This document shows, in pieces, positions 8,420-17,168 of a stretch of 64,000 bases of DNA. Each line of letters begins with the position of its first letter. Position 1 is the first letter of the stretch. The translations under genes were made by a program, and so were the position numbers. The notes beneath the pieces were generated by a model that was not told the DNA's origin, searched no databases, and worked only from the letters and a program-made list of their open reading frames with translations. The DNA is from Corynebacterium aurimucosum ATCC 700975 (GTDB lineage Bacteria; Actinomycetota; Actinomycetes; Mycobacteriales; Mycobacteriaceae): contig NZ_VDTC01000005.1 of the NCBI RefSeq assembly GCF_007672725.1, forward strand, positions 1-64,000, given 5' to 3'.

Positions 8420-9859
8420 ATCTGAGATCCGCTGGTAACGCGCGAGGCTAACACCATCAAGGCCCCGGAATTCCACCGCTATTCCACGGCTTGCGTACTT
8501 GCTCTGGACGGAATCGAGTACAGCCACGGTCGAAGCGTCCCAAATATCGGCCTCGGAGAAATCCACGATGACCTTCTCCACCGGCAGGGTGTAGTCGAAG
8601 GCGTAGACCAGATCATTGGAAGAGGCGAAGAAGAGCTGGCCGCGCACAGTGTAGACGTTGCCCTCTAGCTCCACCGACACGAGGTGGGCGACGCGGCGTG
8701 CAAAGGCCACCGAGGCAGTGAGCACACCGAGGATCACACCGACCGCCAGGTTATTCGTGGCCAAGGTGCCAATCACCGTCACCAGCATGACGAGGGTTTC
8801 GCTCAGAGGCATGCGGTGAATCGTGCGCACCGAGCGCCAATCCACGGTGTGGAAGGACACCATAAACATGACCGCCACAAGAGCAGCCATGGGGATTTTC
8901 CCTACGGTGTCCCCCAACACGAGGATGAGGATAAGGAGGAAGACGCCGGCGAGGAACGTCGACAAGCGCGTGCGTGCCTGCGATTCCTTGACGTTAATCA
9001 TGGTCTGGCCAATCATCGCGCACACGCCCATGCCGCCGATGGCAGCGGCGAGCATGTTGCCGATGCCCTGGCCCACGGATTCGCGCGTTTTATCGGAGTG
9101 GGTATCCGTGAGGTCGTCGACAAGCTTGGCGGTGAGCAGGGATTCCATGAGTCCGACGAGTGCCACCCCCAGTGCATAGGGAAGGCAGAGGAGGAGGGTG
9201 TCCTTCGTCCACGGGATATCCGGAATGACGAAACCGGGCAGGGAGGTCGGCAGCTCGCCTTGATCCGCGACGTCGGGAACCTGCCAGCCGAAAATCACAG
9301 TCAACATGGTGACAACCACGATCGCCACGAGGGGCGCGGGGATTACCGTGGTGATGCGCGGCCACACCACCATGATGACGAGGCCCAGAGCAACGAGAGG
9401 ATAGACCAGCCACGGCACCTGCCACAGGTGACCCAGCTGCGCGGTGAACATGAGGATGCCCAGCGCGTTGACGAAACCCAGCATGACGCTGCGGGGGATG
9501 AAACGCATGAGCTTGGCGACGCCCAGCATTGCCATCACTACTTGCAGGATGCCCGCCATCCAGATGGTCAGGAGCACGTACTGCAGGCCATGCTCGTGGG
9601 CCAGGGGCGCGATAACCACGGCGACAGAACCAGCTGCAGCGGAGATCATGGCTGGGCGCCCGCCAGTGATGGCGATGGACATCGCCATGATGACGGAGGC
9701 GAAGAGCCCCACCTTGGGGTCGAGCCCGGCGAGGATGGAGAAACTTAAGACTTCCGGGATGAGGGCCAGCGCAACAGCAAGCCCGCCAAACATCTCCTTG
9801 CGGAAGCGGGCGGGCGAGCTGAAGGCCGCGCGGAAAGAACCGGCGGAACGGTCAGACAT
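8411..9859 (-). CDS. SulP family anion transporter with STAS domain
   Basis: 482 residues. About eleven hydrophobic segments form the sulfate-transporter (SulP/SLC26) domain, with the N-terminal family stretch FGGLAVALALIPEVLSFSILAG, followed by GGRPAMISAAAGSVAVV. From about residue 395 there is a C-terminal STAS domain (VDFSEADIWDASTVAVLDSV). Family members carry sulfate, bicarbonate or dicarboxylates; the substrate here is not readable. The ATG at 9859 overlaps the TAA of gpt (TAATG), so the two are translationally coupled. The 29 residues upstream in frame run through gpt and were left out. Confidence 0.88.
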   Translation of the reverse strand: MSDRSAGSFRAAFSSPARFRKEMFGGLAVALALIPEVLSFSILAGLDPKVGLFASVIMAMSIAITGGRPAMISAAAGSVAVVIAPLAHEHGLQYVLLTIWMAGILQVVMAMLGVAKLMRFIPRSVMLGFVNALGILMFTAQLGHLWQVPWLVYPLVALGLVIMVVWPRITTVIPAPLVAIVVVTMLTVIFGWQVPDVADQGELPTSLPGFVIPDIPWTKDTLLLCLPYALGVALVGLMESLLTAKLVDDLTDTHSDKTRESVGQGIGNMLAAAIGGMGVCAMIGQTMINVKESQARTRLSTFLAGVFLLILILVLGDTVGKIPMAALVAVMFMVSFHTVDWRSVRTIHRMPLSETLVMLVTVIGTLATNNLAVGVILGVLTASVAFARRVAHLVSVELEGNVYTVRGQLFFASSNDLVYAFDYTLPVEKVIVDFSEADIWDASTVAVLDSVQSKYASRGIAVEFRGLDGVSLARYQRISDLG

Positions 9860-10374
9860 TAGTGGCCGTCTTTGAAGGAACCATCGCGGGTGATGACCGG
9901 CAGGACCGACCAGGCAAAGTTGATCCACTGGTCGGTCTTCTTCCACGAGAAGTCCGGCTCAAAGATGGTGGTCGGCTTGGTGTAGATGACGGCGGACTTG
10001 ACCTCGGACGCGGTCTGCTCGAGCAGGTTGACCACGAGGTCGAGGGTCTTGCCGGAATCCGCTACGTCATCGACGACGAGGACCTTCTTGTCCTTGAGCG
10101 AATCCGTATCCAGCTGCGGGTTAAGGAGAATCGGCTCCGGCAGGGTCTCACCGATATCGGTGTAGAACTCCACGTTGATAGCGCCCATTTCTTTGACGCC
10201 GATGGCATAACCAATAGCGCCTGCAGGGATCAGGCCTCCGCGGGCCACGCCCACGATGAGATCCGGGAACCAGCCCGAATCCACGATTTGTTGCGAAAGG
10301 TAGCGGCTGGCCTCACCGAAGACCTCCCACGTCAGGTTCTCGCGTTCCGGGTTCCACCACTCCGGGGTGCTCAT
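9859..10374 (-). CDS. gpt: Purine phosphoribosyltransferase (xanthine/guanine type)
   Basis: 171 residues of the type I phosphoribosyltransferase fold. The PRPP-binding loop VLVVDDVADSGKTLD lies near residue 95. VGVARGGLIPAGAIGYAIG supplies the PPi loop, and the C-terminal hood has the aromatic DQWINFAWS. This should convert xanthine or guanine plus PRPP into the nucleotide. It lies 53 bases after amn, which releases a free base from AMP, so the pair looks like a purine salvage unit. Hypoxanthine specificity cannot be excluded. Confidence 0.85.
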   Translation of the reverse strand: MSTPEWWNPERENLTWEVFGEASRYLSQQIVDSGWFPDLIVGVARGGLIPAGAIGYAIGVKEMGAINVEFYTDIGETLPEPILLNPQLDTDSLKDKKVLVVDDVADSGKTLDLVVNLLEQTASEVKSAVIYTKPTTIFEPDFSWKKTDQWINFAWSVLPVITRDGSFKDGH

Positions 10375-10427
10375 CGTCTAGGTCTCCTTCGCCAGATTGT
10401 GCATTTCCCTCAGTCTAATCATCTACC

Positions 10428-11831
10428 TCAGCGGAACGGAACCTCCGCCACCGTTCGGCGCAGTTTGCGGGTGCGCAGCCGCTCCGGATTCTCCGCCAAA
10501 GCCTCCACCGCGCGCACCGCACACATGACGTGGGCTTCCTTCGAGTTCGAGTAAAAGGCCTGCGCTTGGGCGGGAAGCTTGGGCACGGCGTGCAAAGGTA
10601 GATCGGACACCGACAGCAGAGTGCCATACGGGATGCGGTAGCGGTAGCCGTTGGCAGCGAGGGTGCAGGATTCCATGTCCACGGCCACCGCGGTGGAGTG
10701 GCGCAGCCATTCCCACAAGTCCCGGGAGGTGCGCCACTCCCAGTTGCGGTCATCGGTGGAGAGCACCGTGCCGGTGCGCATGAGCGAATTGTCTTTCCCA
10801 TAGACCTCTTCGACGGCGGCCTCCAGCATGCGCTGGATTTCTGGAATGGCGGGAATCGGGTTGCTGGTGGTGACGGTGCCATCGAGGATGTGGTCCTCGC
10901 GCTGGTAGGCGTTGCCCAGGATGAGGTCGCCGATGCGCATGCGGCCATCGAGCCCTGCGCAGTGGCCGATCATGATCCAGGCCTCCGGGCGCAGCACCGC
11001 CAGGCAATCTGTGATGGTCTTGGCGTTAGAGGGGCCTACACCGATATTGATCATGGTGATGCCATCTCCGCCGGCGGTGATGAGATCAAAACGGGGCATC
11101 TGGTAGCGGGAGGTGAGGGTGAGCTCGTCGACGTCGAGAAGCACCGCGTCATTGGAGTGGATGGTCTCTCCCGTGGGCAGCACGAGCGCGGTGTAGCGTG
11201 AATCCTCACGTGAGAGTTCGCGCAGGCCGAACTTGACGAACTCGGTGGTGTGCATGGCGTAGTTGGTGAACAGGATGTACTTCTGCACGGTGTCCACCTC
11301 GATGCCGGTGTAGTGCTCGATGCGAGCACAGGCGATGTCGAAGCGCTGCGGGCCGAAGTGGAACAGCGGCTTTTCTTTCCCGTGAAAGGCCTTCCACGCG
11401 CCGTCAACGATCCCGTCATGAACCGCATCGAGGGTGGGCCGGGGTATATCGCCGCGGTCCTGGGGAATTTCTGTAATCCCCCGGATATATTCCGGCGGGA
11501 TGCGCTCATCCGATTGACCGACGTAGATATCGCAGGGGTAGTTATTGGTGAGCCGCGTGAGCTGCTCCGTGAGGTAACTACGAATCAGCCATGGTTTTGA
11601 TATCACTGCCGAGTAGCGGCCCTCTTGGTCCACGTAGCCGAAGGGCTCAGAGCGGTCGATGGGTGTCCATTGGCGGATATCCACGGTGATCTTCGGGTAG
11701 ACCACGTGGCGGTAGGCGTCGTGGTCCCCCGAGGCGAGAGCGTGACGTGCCAGCTCGCAAGAACTGTCATAGAGCTCGCTGAGGCGGGAAATCGCTTCAT
11801 TGACGGAGTGGACATGCTGCAGGTCGGTCAT
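10428..11831 (-). CDS. amn: AMP nucleosidase
   Basis: 467 residues with the long N-terminal AMP nucleosidase domain followed by a nucleoside-phosphorylase-like catalytic domain (MINIGVGPSNAKTITDCLAVLRPEAWIMIGHCAGL; AVAVDMESCTLAANGYRYRIPYGTLLSVSDLP). It hydrolyses AMP to adenine and ribose 5-phosphate, controlling the AMP pool. The Glu in DMES and the Asp in SVSDLP correspond to conserved base/ribose contacts of the family. ATG 11831 is preferred; 11849 is possible. It heads an amn-gpt-sulP operon. A strong GC hairpin with a T-rich tail lies in its leader. Confidence 0.92.
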   Translation of the reverse strand: MTDLQHVHSVNEAISRLSELYDSSCELARHALASGDHDAYRHVVYPKITVDIRQWTPIDRSEPFGYVDQEGRYSAVISKPWLIRSYLTEQLTRLTNNYPCDIYVGQSDERIPPEYIRGITEIPQDRGDIPRPTLDAVHDGIVDGAWKAFHGKEKPLFHFGPQRFDIACARIEHYTGIEVDTVQKYILFTNYAMHTTEFVKFGLRELSREDSRYTALVLPTGETIHSNDAVLLDVDELTLTSRYQMPRFDLITAGGDGITMINIGVGPSNAKTITDCLAVLRPEAWIMIGHCAGLDGRMRIGDLILGNAYQREDHILDGTVTTSNPIPAIPEIQRMLEAAVEEVYGKDNSLMRTGTVLSTDDRNWEWRTSRDLWEWLRHSTAVAVDMESCTLAANGYRYRIPYGTLLSVSDLPLHAVPKLPAQAQAFYSNSKEAHVMCAVRAVEALAENPERLRTRKLRRTVAEVPFR

Positions 11832-11856
11832 GCTCGCGAGTGTATCCATGAAAGAA

Positions 11857-11880
11857 GCCCGCCGCGGTGAGGCGGCGGGC
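11857..11880 (-). terminator. Terminator-like hairpin in the amn leader
   Basis: A perfect 9-bp GC-only stem (GCCCGCCGC/GCGGCGGGC) with a 6-base loop is followed on the minus strand by TTCTTTC and then the possible amn ATG at 11849. No gene ends here on the minus strand, so it could act as an attenuator for amn. Confidence 0.5.
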
Positions 11881-11939
11881 TCTATCCCCATGACTAATCC
11901 GGTAACGCGTGCGGTGTGGAGCTCACCGCCCGGCCCGTA

Positions 11940-11958
11940 TTAGGCAAGCCTTAGCTTA
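11940..11958. promoter_or_regulatory. Candidate DtxR box upstream of the lipase-like gene
   Basis: TTAGGCAAGCCTTAGCTTA matches the DtxR consensus at 14 of 19 positions and keeps the AGCCT centre and TTAGG arm. It lies 42-60 bases upstream of the hydrolase start at 12000, in the position of a promoter, which would suit iron repression. It is also 110-130 bases upstream of amn. Confidence 0.55.
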
Positions 11959-11999
11959 GTAAAAAAGTTGGAGGGGCGTCAAGGGTAAACTGCAATCCC

Positions 12000-12749
12000 A
12001 TGACCACACTCCCCCTCGGTGCCCGCAGGCGGACGCGAGGCGTGTGCGAAGACGACTGGTCCGCGCGCCCCACCGCCGAACGACCCTGGCCGGTTATTTT
12101 GATCCACGGAACCTGCGACAGCAAAGGCGTCTGGCAAGTCCTCGCAGACATGCTCCGCGCCGCTGGCTGGGCCACCTTCGCCCCTGACTACGGGACCCGC
12201 GCCACCGCTCCCCTGCAGGAATCCGCCCGGCAGCTCGACGCCTACATCAACGCCGTCCTTGCCGTCACCGGCGCGGAAAAGGTGATCCTCGTGGGGCATT
12301 CACAAGGTGGGTTATTGGCTCGCTATTGGATGCGCATGCACGATAGCGCGGAGTTTGTACGGCACGTCGTCTGCATCAGTGCGCCCAACCACGGCACGAC
12401 CCAGGGCGGAATTGCCAGCCCCCTCTTCCGGGGCGAGCGCCAGGAGGAGGTCGTGCGCACGCTTATCGACGGCTGGTTTGGCCCCGCCGGCATGCAGCAA
12501 GTAGTCGGCAGCGAGGTCGTGGAGGCCACGAACCGCGGCAGTGAGGTCGAACCCGGTGTGAGCTATACGTGCATCGCCACGCGCTCCGATGCCGTCGTGG
12601 TTCCACCCAATACCTGCTTCCTCAACGGCCCTCAGGTGCGCAACATTTACATCCAGGACATCGAGCGCCGCGCGATAATCCGCCACGAGGATATGCCCAT
12701 GGACAAGCGGGTATGCCACGTGGTGCTCGAAGAGCTAGAGCAGCTTTAG
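12000..12749 (+). CDS. Lipase-like alpha/beta hydrolase
   Basis: 249 residues of the lipase class 2/triacylglycerol lipase type. The oxyanion strand is PVILIHGTCDSKGVW, the nucleophile elbow is VGHSQGGLLARYW (Ser near residue 103), and the family stretch APNHGTTQGG follows. An Asp near IATRSDAVVVPP and a late His complete a plausible triad. No signal peptide is visible, unlike its relative at 17168. A possible DtxR box precedes it. It overlaps the convergent sirtuin gene by 4 bases. Substrate unknown. Confidence 0.82.
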   Translation: MTTLPLGARRRTRGVCEDDWSARPTAERPWPVILIHGTCDSKGVWQVLADMLRAAGWATFAPDYGTRATAPLQESARQLDAYINAVLAVTGAEKVILVGHSQGGLLARYWMRMHDSAEFVRHVVCISAPNHGTTQGGIASPLFRGERQEEVVRTLIDGWFGPAGMQQVVGSEVVEATNRGSEVEPGVSYTCIATRSDAVVVPPNTCFLNGPQVRNIYIQDIERRAIIRHEDMPMDKRVCHVVLEELEQL

Positions 12750-13669
12750 AGTTCTAGCTCATCCAGGATCGCGTCGAAAGCCGGGCCCACCTGGGTGCGC
12801 CACAGGGTGTCGACGCGATCGTCGGCGCGTCCCGGCCCTCCATTGATGGTGGCCACGCGCTTGCCCTGTTTCTTGGCCTCTAGGACGAACCGAAAGCCGC
12901 TCATGACCGCCAGCGAAGAACCGGCAACGAGCACCGAGTCCGCCGCGTTGACCATCGCATAGGCGGCGTCCTTTTTGTAAGTAGGCACTGGCTCACCGAA
13001 ATAGACCACGTCTGGCTTCAGGCGCTGCGAGCCGCACTGCACGCAGCCGGGCATGACGAATTCTTCCACTGCTTCTTCACTGAGGGCGACGTCACCGTCG
13101 GGGTTGACGTCGTCCTTGTTGACTGCCCAGCGTTGGAGGTACGTCGGGTTGGCTGTGGCCGCGCGGGCGTCGTACTCCGCGCGTGCTTCTTCGTACCCGC
13201 AGCTCAAGCACACGACGTGTTGCATGTCCCCATGCAGGGCGATGAGGTTGCGCTGCCCAGCTTCCTCGTGCAGGCCATCAACGTTCTGCGTGACAACGCC
13301 CGTGAGAAGCCCGGCGCGCTCGAGCTCGACCAAGGCGTAGTGCGTGCGGTTGGGGTGTGCGGCCTGCATGACCCGCCAGCCCACAAAGGCGCGGGCCCAA
13401 TAGCGGTGCGAGGCCTGCGGGTCGTGCAGGAACTCCTGGTAGGTCATGGGGCGGTGCCGGCTGAGGGAGCCATTCGGGCCGCGATAATCCGGCACGCCTG
13501 ATTCTGTGGATACACCTGCTCCCGTGAGGACCATGACGTTGCCGCGGCGCAGTTGCTCGGTGACGGCGTTCAACGCTTGTTGTGGAGGCGTCGGGGTCGC
13601 AATCTCGGTGACGACACGAGAAATCGAGCGCAGCGCAGACTGATGGGCGTGGGCAACAGCGGGATCCAT
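12746..13669 (-). CDS. Sir2-family NAD-dependent protein deacylase
   Basis: 307 residues with the full sirtuin core: NAD-binding GAGVSTESGVPDYRG, TQNVDGLH, catalytic His in LHGDMQHVVC, and a zinc site formed by CLSCGY and CVQCGS. The late motifs DVVYFGEPVP and GSSLAVMSGF are also present. It should remove acyl groups from lysine, giving nicotinamide and O-acyl-ADP-ribose. A 40-residue N-terminal extension precedes the core. It starts 11 bases after bsaP and so may be read with the biotin genes. The acyl preference cannot be seen. Confidence 0.92.
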   Translation of the reverse strand: MDPAVAHAHQSALRSISRVVTEIATPTPPQQALNAVTEQLRRGNVMVLTGAGVSTESGVPDYRGPNGSLSRHRPMTYQEFLHDPQASHRYWARAFVGWRVMQAAHPNRTHYALVELERAGLLTGVVTQNVDGLHEEAGQRNLIALHGDMQHVVCLSCGYEEARAEYDARAATANPTYLQRWAVNKDDVNPDGDVALSEEAVEEFVMPGCVQCGSQRLKPDVVYFGEPVPTYKKDAAYAMVNAADSVLVAGSSLAVMSGFRFVLEAKKQGKRVATINGGPGRADDRVDTLWRTQVGPAFDAILDELEL

Positions 13670-13680
13670 GGTGCCCCAGC

Positions 13681-13935
13681 TTACGGAAGTGCCTCCTCAT
13701 AAAGGTGATCCGAGTCGAGCTCGCCGTGCCGCGAACAGCGCGCGTTCCAACCATCCGGGCGCACCTGCACCACCATGCGGCGCCCGCACAACTGGCAATA
13801 GCGCGGGACGTCCAGGCCGGCCGCGGCCGCCGGGTGCAGGGTGAATTCTTCGCTCAGTGGTTTCCCAGTGTTGGGGTGAAACAGTGGCTCCTCGCCGGCG
13901 AGGACGGCAGCGGCCAGCTCCGTCGAGCTGTTCAT
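13681..13935 (-). CDS. bsaP: Biotin synthase auxiliary protein BsaP
   Basis: 84 residues with a small Cys-rich motif [18 protein letters not shown] followed by CSRHG. This matches actinobacterial BsaP proteins, which sit next to bioB and are reported to be needed for BioB activity, probably in iron-sulfur cluster upkeep. The ATG overlaps the bioB stop codon (TAATG), so the two are translationally coupled, which supports the call. I recognise the family from motif and context rather than from a search. Confidence 0.8.
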   Translation of the reverse strand: MNSSTELAAAVLAGEEPLFHPNTGKPLSEEFTLHPAAAAGLDVPRYCQLCGRRMVVQVRPDGWNARCSRHGELDSDHLYEEALP

Positions 13936-14915
13936 TAGAGCGCCTTGATGGGCAGATCGATGCGGCCGAGCATGTCGACGTCCTTCTCGATCTGCTTGCC
14001 CAGCGTGGTCAGGTAGTTTCCGGCGATGATGGCGTTGATGCCGCCGAGGAGGCCCTTTTCGGTGCCGTCGTCACCGAGGGAGAGCTCGCGGCCGCCTGCA
14101 AAACGGAGGGTCACGGACGGCATGGCCAGGCGGAATGCGGCCACGGCGCGCAGCGCCTCACCGAGCGGGACCAGCGGGTAGTCCGCGAACGGGGTGCCCG
14201 GGCGCGGGTCAAGGAAGTTCATCGGCACCTCGCAGGGCTCGATCTGGGCCAGCTGGTAAGCAAACTCGGCGCGGTCTTCTAGTGATTCGCCCATTCCGAT
14301 GATGCCGCCGGAGCAGACTTCCATGCCGACTGCACGGACGTTCTCGAGGGTCTCTTTGCGCTCCTCCCAGGTATGCGTGGTGACCACGTTGGGGAAGAAG
14401 GACTTGGAGGTCTCCAGGTTGTGGTTATAGCGCTGGGCGCCCATGTCCTTGAGGCGCTGGGCTTGCTCACGGGTGAGGGTTCCGAGCGAGAGGGAGATTT
14501 CGATGTCCACTTCATCCAGGATGGCCGGGATGGCCTCAGCAACCTGGGAGAGCAGGTTTTCATCCGGGGCTTTCACAGCTGCCACGATGCAGAATTCGGT
14601 AGCACCGGTCTTGGCGGTCTTCTTGGCGGCCTCCACCAGCTCCGGGATGTTGAGGCGCGCGGCGCGTACGGGAGAATCAAACAGGCCCGACTGCGAGCAG
14701 AAGTGGCAATCCTCCGGGCAGCCGCCGGTCTTAATGGAGATGATGCCTTCCACGGACACGTCTGGGCCGCACCACTTGAGGCGGGTCTTGTGGGCGATGT
14801 CCGCGATCTCTTCCAGCTGCTCATCCGGGATCTGGAGAACCTGCAGGAGTTCTTCTTCGTTGAGGCCGATGCCCTGCTCCAGGGCCTTCTCGCGTGCGAT
14901 GTCTACGATGCTCAT
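13935..14915 (-). CDS. bioB: Biotin synthase
   Basis: 326-residue radical-SAM enzyme that inserts sulfur into dethiobiotin. The [4Fe-4S] motif CPEDCHFC lies near residue 65. Ligands for the second cluster are in [24 protein letters not shown] and the Arg of LRFAGGREL. The frame stays open far upstream to 16238, antisense to the peptidase gene, but the family start is [11 protein letters not shown] at 14915. A BioQ-type palindrome sits just upstream. The product works with BsaP, encoded by the next gene. Confidence 0.97.
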   Translation of the reverse strand: MSIVDIAREKALEQGIGLNEEELLQVLQIPDEQLEEIADIAHKTRLKWCGPDVSVEGIISIKTGGCPEDCHFCSQSGLFDSPVRAARLNIPELVEAAKKTAKTGATEFCIVAAVKAPDENLLSQVAEAIPAILDEVDIEISLSLGTLTREQAQRLKDMGAQRYNHNLETSKSFFPNVVTTHTWEERKETLENVRAVGMEVCSGGIIGMGESLEDRAEFAYQLAQIEPCEVPMNFLDPRPGTPFADYPLVPLGEALRAVAAFRLAMPSVTLRFAGGRELSLGDDGTEKGLLGGINAIIAGNYLTTLGKQIEKDVDMLGRIDLPIKAL

Positions 14916-14927
14916 GCGGGAAACCTT

Positions 14928-14946
14928 ACTTGAACACCGTTCAAGT
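14928..14946. promoter_or_regulatory. BioQ-type operator
   Basis: ACTTGAACACCGTTCAAGT is a perfect 8-bp inverted repeat with a 3-bp centre. It contains TGAAC-N3-GTTCA, which agrees with the TGAAC-N3-GTT motif reported for the TetR repressor BioQ of C. glutamicum. It lies 13-31 bases upstream of bioB and 48 bases upstream of the divergent M20 peptidase, so it might influence both. Confidence 0.85.
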
Positions 14947-14993
14947 TGTGGTAAATCTGCCGGTTTCATGTAGTCCGGGCTACCCTTTAGGCC

Positions 14994-16316
14994 ATGGATT
15001 CCACGCTCTACGACGACACCCTCGCACTGCTTCAGCAGCTCATTCGCAATGCCTGCGTGAATGACCTCACGCCTGACTCCGGCCACGAGGTCCGCAATGC
15101 CGACACGTTGGAGCGGTTTTTCGCAGGCACCCCGGTGGAGATTCAACGTTATGAATCGCACCCGGGCCGCGTCACCATCGTGGTAACCGTTCCGGGTGAC
15201 CCGGACAAGGAGCCGCTCACGCTCATGGGCCACACCGACGTCGTGCCCGTCGACGAGCCCAAGTGGACCAAGCCGCCCTTCGACGCCGTCATCGAAGATG
15301 GCAAGCTCTACGGCCGCGGCGCGGTGGACATGCTCTTTATTACGGCGACGATGGCGGCGGTGACTCGCGATGTGGCTCAGCGCGGCAACCCCGGCGGCAC
15401 CCTGGCGTTTGTGGGTATGGCGGACGAGGAGGCCCGCGGCGGTTTGGGCTCCATCTGGATGGACAAGCACCACCCGGAGGCCTACTCGGTGCGCAACTGC
15501 CTCTCGGAAACCGGCGGCAGCCACCTGCCCGGCGCGCTCGGCTTCAACGTCGGAGAGAAGGGCGCGGGCCAGCGCCGCCTGCACGTGCATGGCGATGCCG
15601 GCCATGGCTCCACGCCGTTTGGGAAGGACTTTGCCATCGTCAAGATTGGTGAAGTTGCCCGCCGCATCGCCGCCGCCGAGCCACCCGTGGCCACGGACGA
15701 GGTGTGGCAGGGATTCGTCAAGACCTTCCGCTTCGACCCCGCAACGGAGGCAGCGCTTCTCGACGGCTCCGCTACCGCCACCGACTATGAAAAGTTCGGT
15801 AATTTGTCTGCCTACGCCCACGCCTTCTCGCACACAACGATTGCCCAAACTGTCCTGCGCGCGGGTGGCGCCATCAACGTGCTGCCTTCCCACGCCTACC
15901 TGGAGATGGATATCCGCCCCTTCCCTGGCCAGACCCAGGAGGAGCTCGACGAGTTCCTGCGTGAGGCCCTCGGCGATATGGCCGACGAAGTAGAGATCGA
16001 GCACCTTATTACGGAGGACGCCACACAGTCCTCGACTGATACTGAGCTGTGGCGCTGCATTGAAGAGACCGCCCACGAATTTTTTCCGGATAAGGAAGTA
16101 CTGCCGGTACTGGCAACAGGTGGTTCCGACCTGCGCGTGGCCCGCCGTCGCGGCGGCAACGCCTATGGCTTCGCGCTGCATGCGGAGGATCGGGATATGG
16201 CCAGCGCAAACTCGCAGCTGCACAGCCACGATGAGCACCTCTACCTGGAAGACTTGGATTTGACTGTGAAGGCGTATTTTTCGCTGGTAAATCGTTTCTT
16301 AGGAAGCGAGCACTAG
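14994..16316 (+). CDS. M20 family metallopeptidase/deacylase
   Basis: 440 residues of the dinuclear-zinc M20 family. Metal and catalytic motifs are GHTDVVPVD (near residue 78), [15 protein letters not shown] (Glu pair near 145), and the C-terminal [10 protein letters not shown]. The lid domain contains [10 protein letters not shown], with the dimer-interface His. Members cleave dipeptides or N-acyl amino acids; actinobacterial proteins of this length are often annotated as succinyl-diaminopimelate desuccinylase-like. It is divergent from bioB. The substrate is not determinable. Confidence 0.87.
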   Translation: MDSTLYDDTLALLQQLIRNACVNDLTPDSGHEVRNADTLERFFAGTPVEIQRYESHPGRVTIVVTVPGDPDKEPLTLMGHTDVVPVDEPKWTKPPFDAVIEDGKLYGRGAVDMLFITATMAAVTRDVAQRGNPGGTLAFVGMADEEARGGLGSIWMDKHHPEAYSVRNCLSETGGSHLPGALGFNVGEKGAGQRRLHVHGDAGHGSTPFGKDFAIVKIGEVARRIAAAEPPVATDEVWQGFVKTFRFDPATEAALLDGSATATDYEKFGNLSAYAHAFSHTTIAQTVLRAGGAINVLPSHAYLEMDIRPFPGQTQEELDEFLREALGDMADEVEIEHLITEDATQSSTDTELWRCIEETAHEFFPDKEVLPVLATGGSDLRVARRRGGNAYGFALHAEDRDMASANSQLHSHDEHLYLEDLDLTVKAYFSLVNRFLGSEH

Positions 16317-16351
16317 CGCAAACGTGTAAAAGCTGTGGCACAATGTGGCGC

Positions 16352-16867
16352 ATGAGAAATAAGCTTGTCCTCTGCTCCGTTGCTGCTGCCATCGGCCTGT
16401 CCGCTCCTACCGCATCCGCCGACATGGTGGATGACTACCTGGCCAAGGTTCCGGCCGGCCAGATTTCCTGTGAGCAGGCCACCAAGTACTACACCAATCC
16501 GTCTGACTACAACAGCAAGAAGTCCCAGGCGCTGGCTGCTGCCAACTTCCACCCGCGTGGTCCCGAGATCCGCGATGCCGTCGCCCGCGCCGACGAGGCC
16601 ATCGCTCGCTGCGGCCTGAACGGTGGCGGTGGCAACACTGCTAACAATGGTGGTGCCCCAGCTAATAACACCGCCCCAGCTAACAACAATGCCCCTGCTA
16701 ACAACGGTGGTGGCGCCCCGGCCAATAACGGCAATAATGCCCCAGCAAACAACGCTTTTCCGACCTTCCCGGTGACCATCGGCAACTTCACCTTCAACGT
16801 CCCGGACATTCTGGCGTACCTCAAGACCCTCGTCGAGGGCACCCCGCTGGCCCAGCTTTTGCCGTAG
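16352..16867 (+). CDS. Secreted protein with Asn-Ala-Pro repeats
   Basis: 171 residues with a Sec signal peptide ending near ASA-D (about residue 24). A helical domain with two Cys (SCEQAT and ARCGL) follows. A flexible linker of about 50 residues is built from APANN/GG repeats, and the C-terminal segment is hydrophobic/aromatic (FPVTIGNFTFNVPDILAYLKTL). I do not recognise the family. The repeats suggest an extracellular spacer across the cell wall. ATG 16352 was chosen because it starts the signal peptide cleanly. Confidence 0.75.
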   Translation: MRNKLVLCSVAAAIGLSAPTASADMVDDYLAKVPAGQISCEQATKYYTNPSDYNSKKSQALAAANFHPRGPEIRDAVARADEAIARCGLNGGGGNTANNGGAPANNTAPANNNAPANNGGGAPANNGNNAPANNAFPTFPVTIGNFTFNVPDILAYLKTLVEGTPLAQLLP

Positions 16868-16871
16868 AAGA

Positions 16872-17168
16872 CTAGCGGAAATACGTCCCCGCGTGCAGCG
16901 CACAGCCTGTATTGAAGGCATGCCCACACGCGGGGCATTTATATGCTGAGTATTCGGCGTAGGTCATTGTTCGGCCGCAGGCCCCACACATGACGCACAG
17001 CTCGTCCTTCGGCATGGGCCCGAAGTCATGATCTGTTAGCTCCGCATGACAAAGCGAACACGCGAACCATCCGCCGCAGGTGTGGCTCTTGTTCGCAATG
17101 ACGTCGACAAGCGTGTGCCAGTGGCGGCACCGGCCCTCCGCGTCGATGGCCCCTTGGATTTGTGTCAC
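16872..17168 (-). CDS. CHY zinc-finger protein
   Basis: 98 residues filled with zinc ligands in the order of the CHY-type zinc finger: CRHWHT, CGGWFACSLCHAE, H, CVMCGACGR and CPACGHAFNTGCALH. Bacterial CHY proteins are small and uncharacterised. GTG at 17168 overlaps the stop codon of the upstream hydrolase (TAGTG), which argues for this start over ATG 17186 and for coupled translation. Function unknown; metal binding is well supported. Confidence 0.78.
   Translation of the reverse strand: MTQIQGAIDAEGRCRHWHTLVDVIANKSHTCGGWFACSLCHAELTDHDFGPMPKDELCVMCGACGRTMTYAEYSAYKCPACGHAFNTGCALHAGTYFR

Noticed and set aside
8684..9748. 354-residue His/Asp-rich plus-strand frame
   Set aside because: Antisense to the SulP transporter; His/Asp richness is the complement of hydrophobic codons.
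14916..16238. N-terminal 441 residues of a 767-residue frame fused to bioB
   Set aside because: Antisense to the M20 peptidase; the BioB family starts at 14915 and the BioQ operator lies just upstream.
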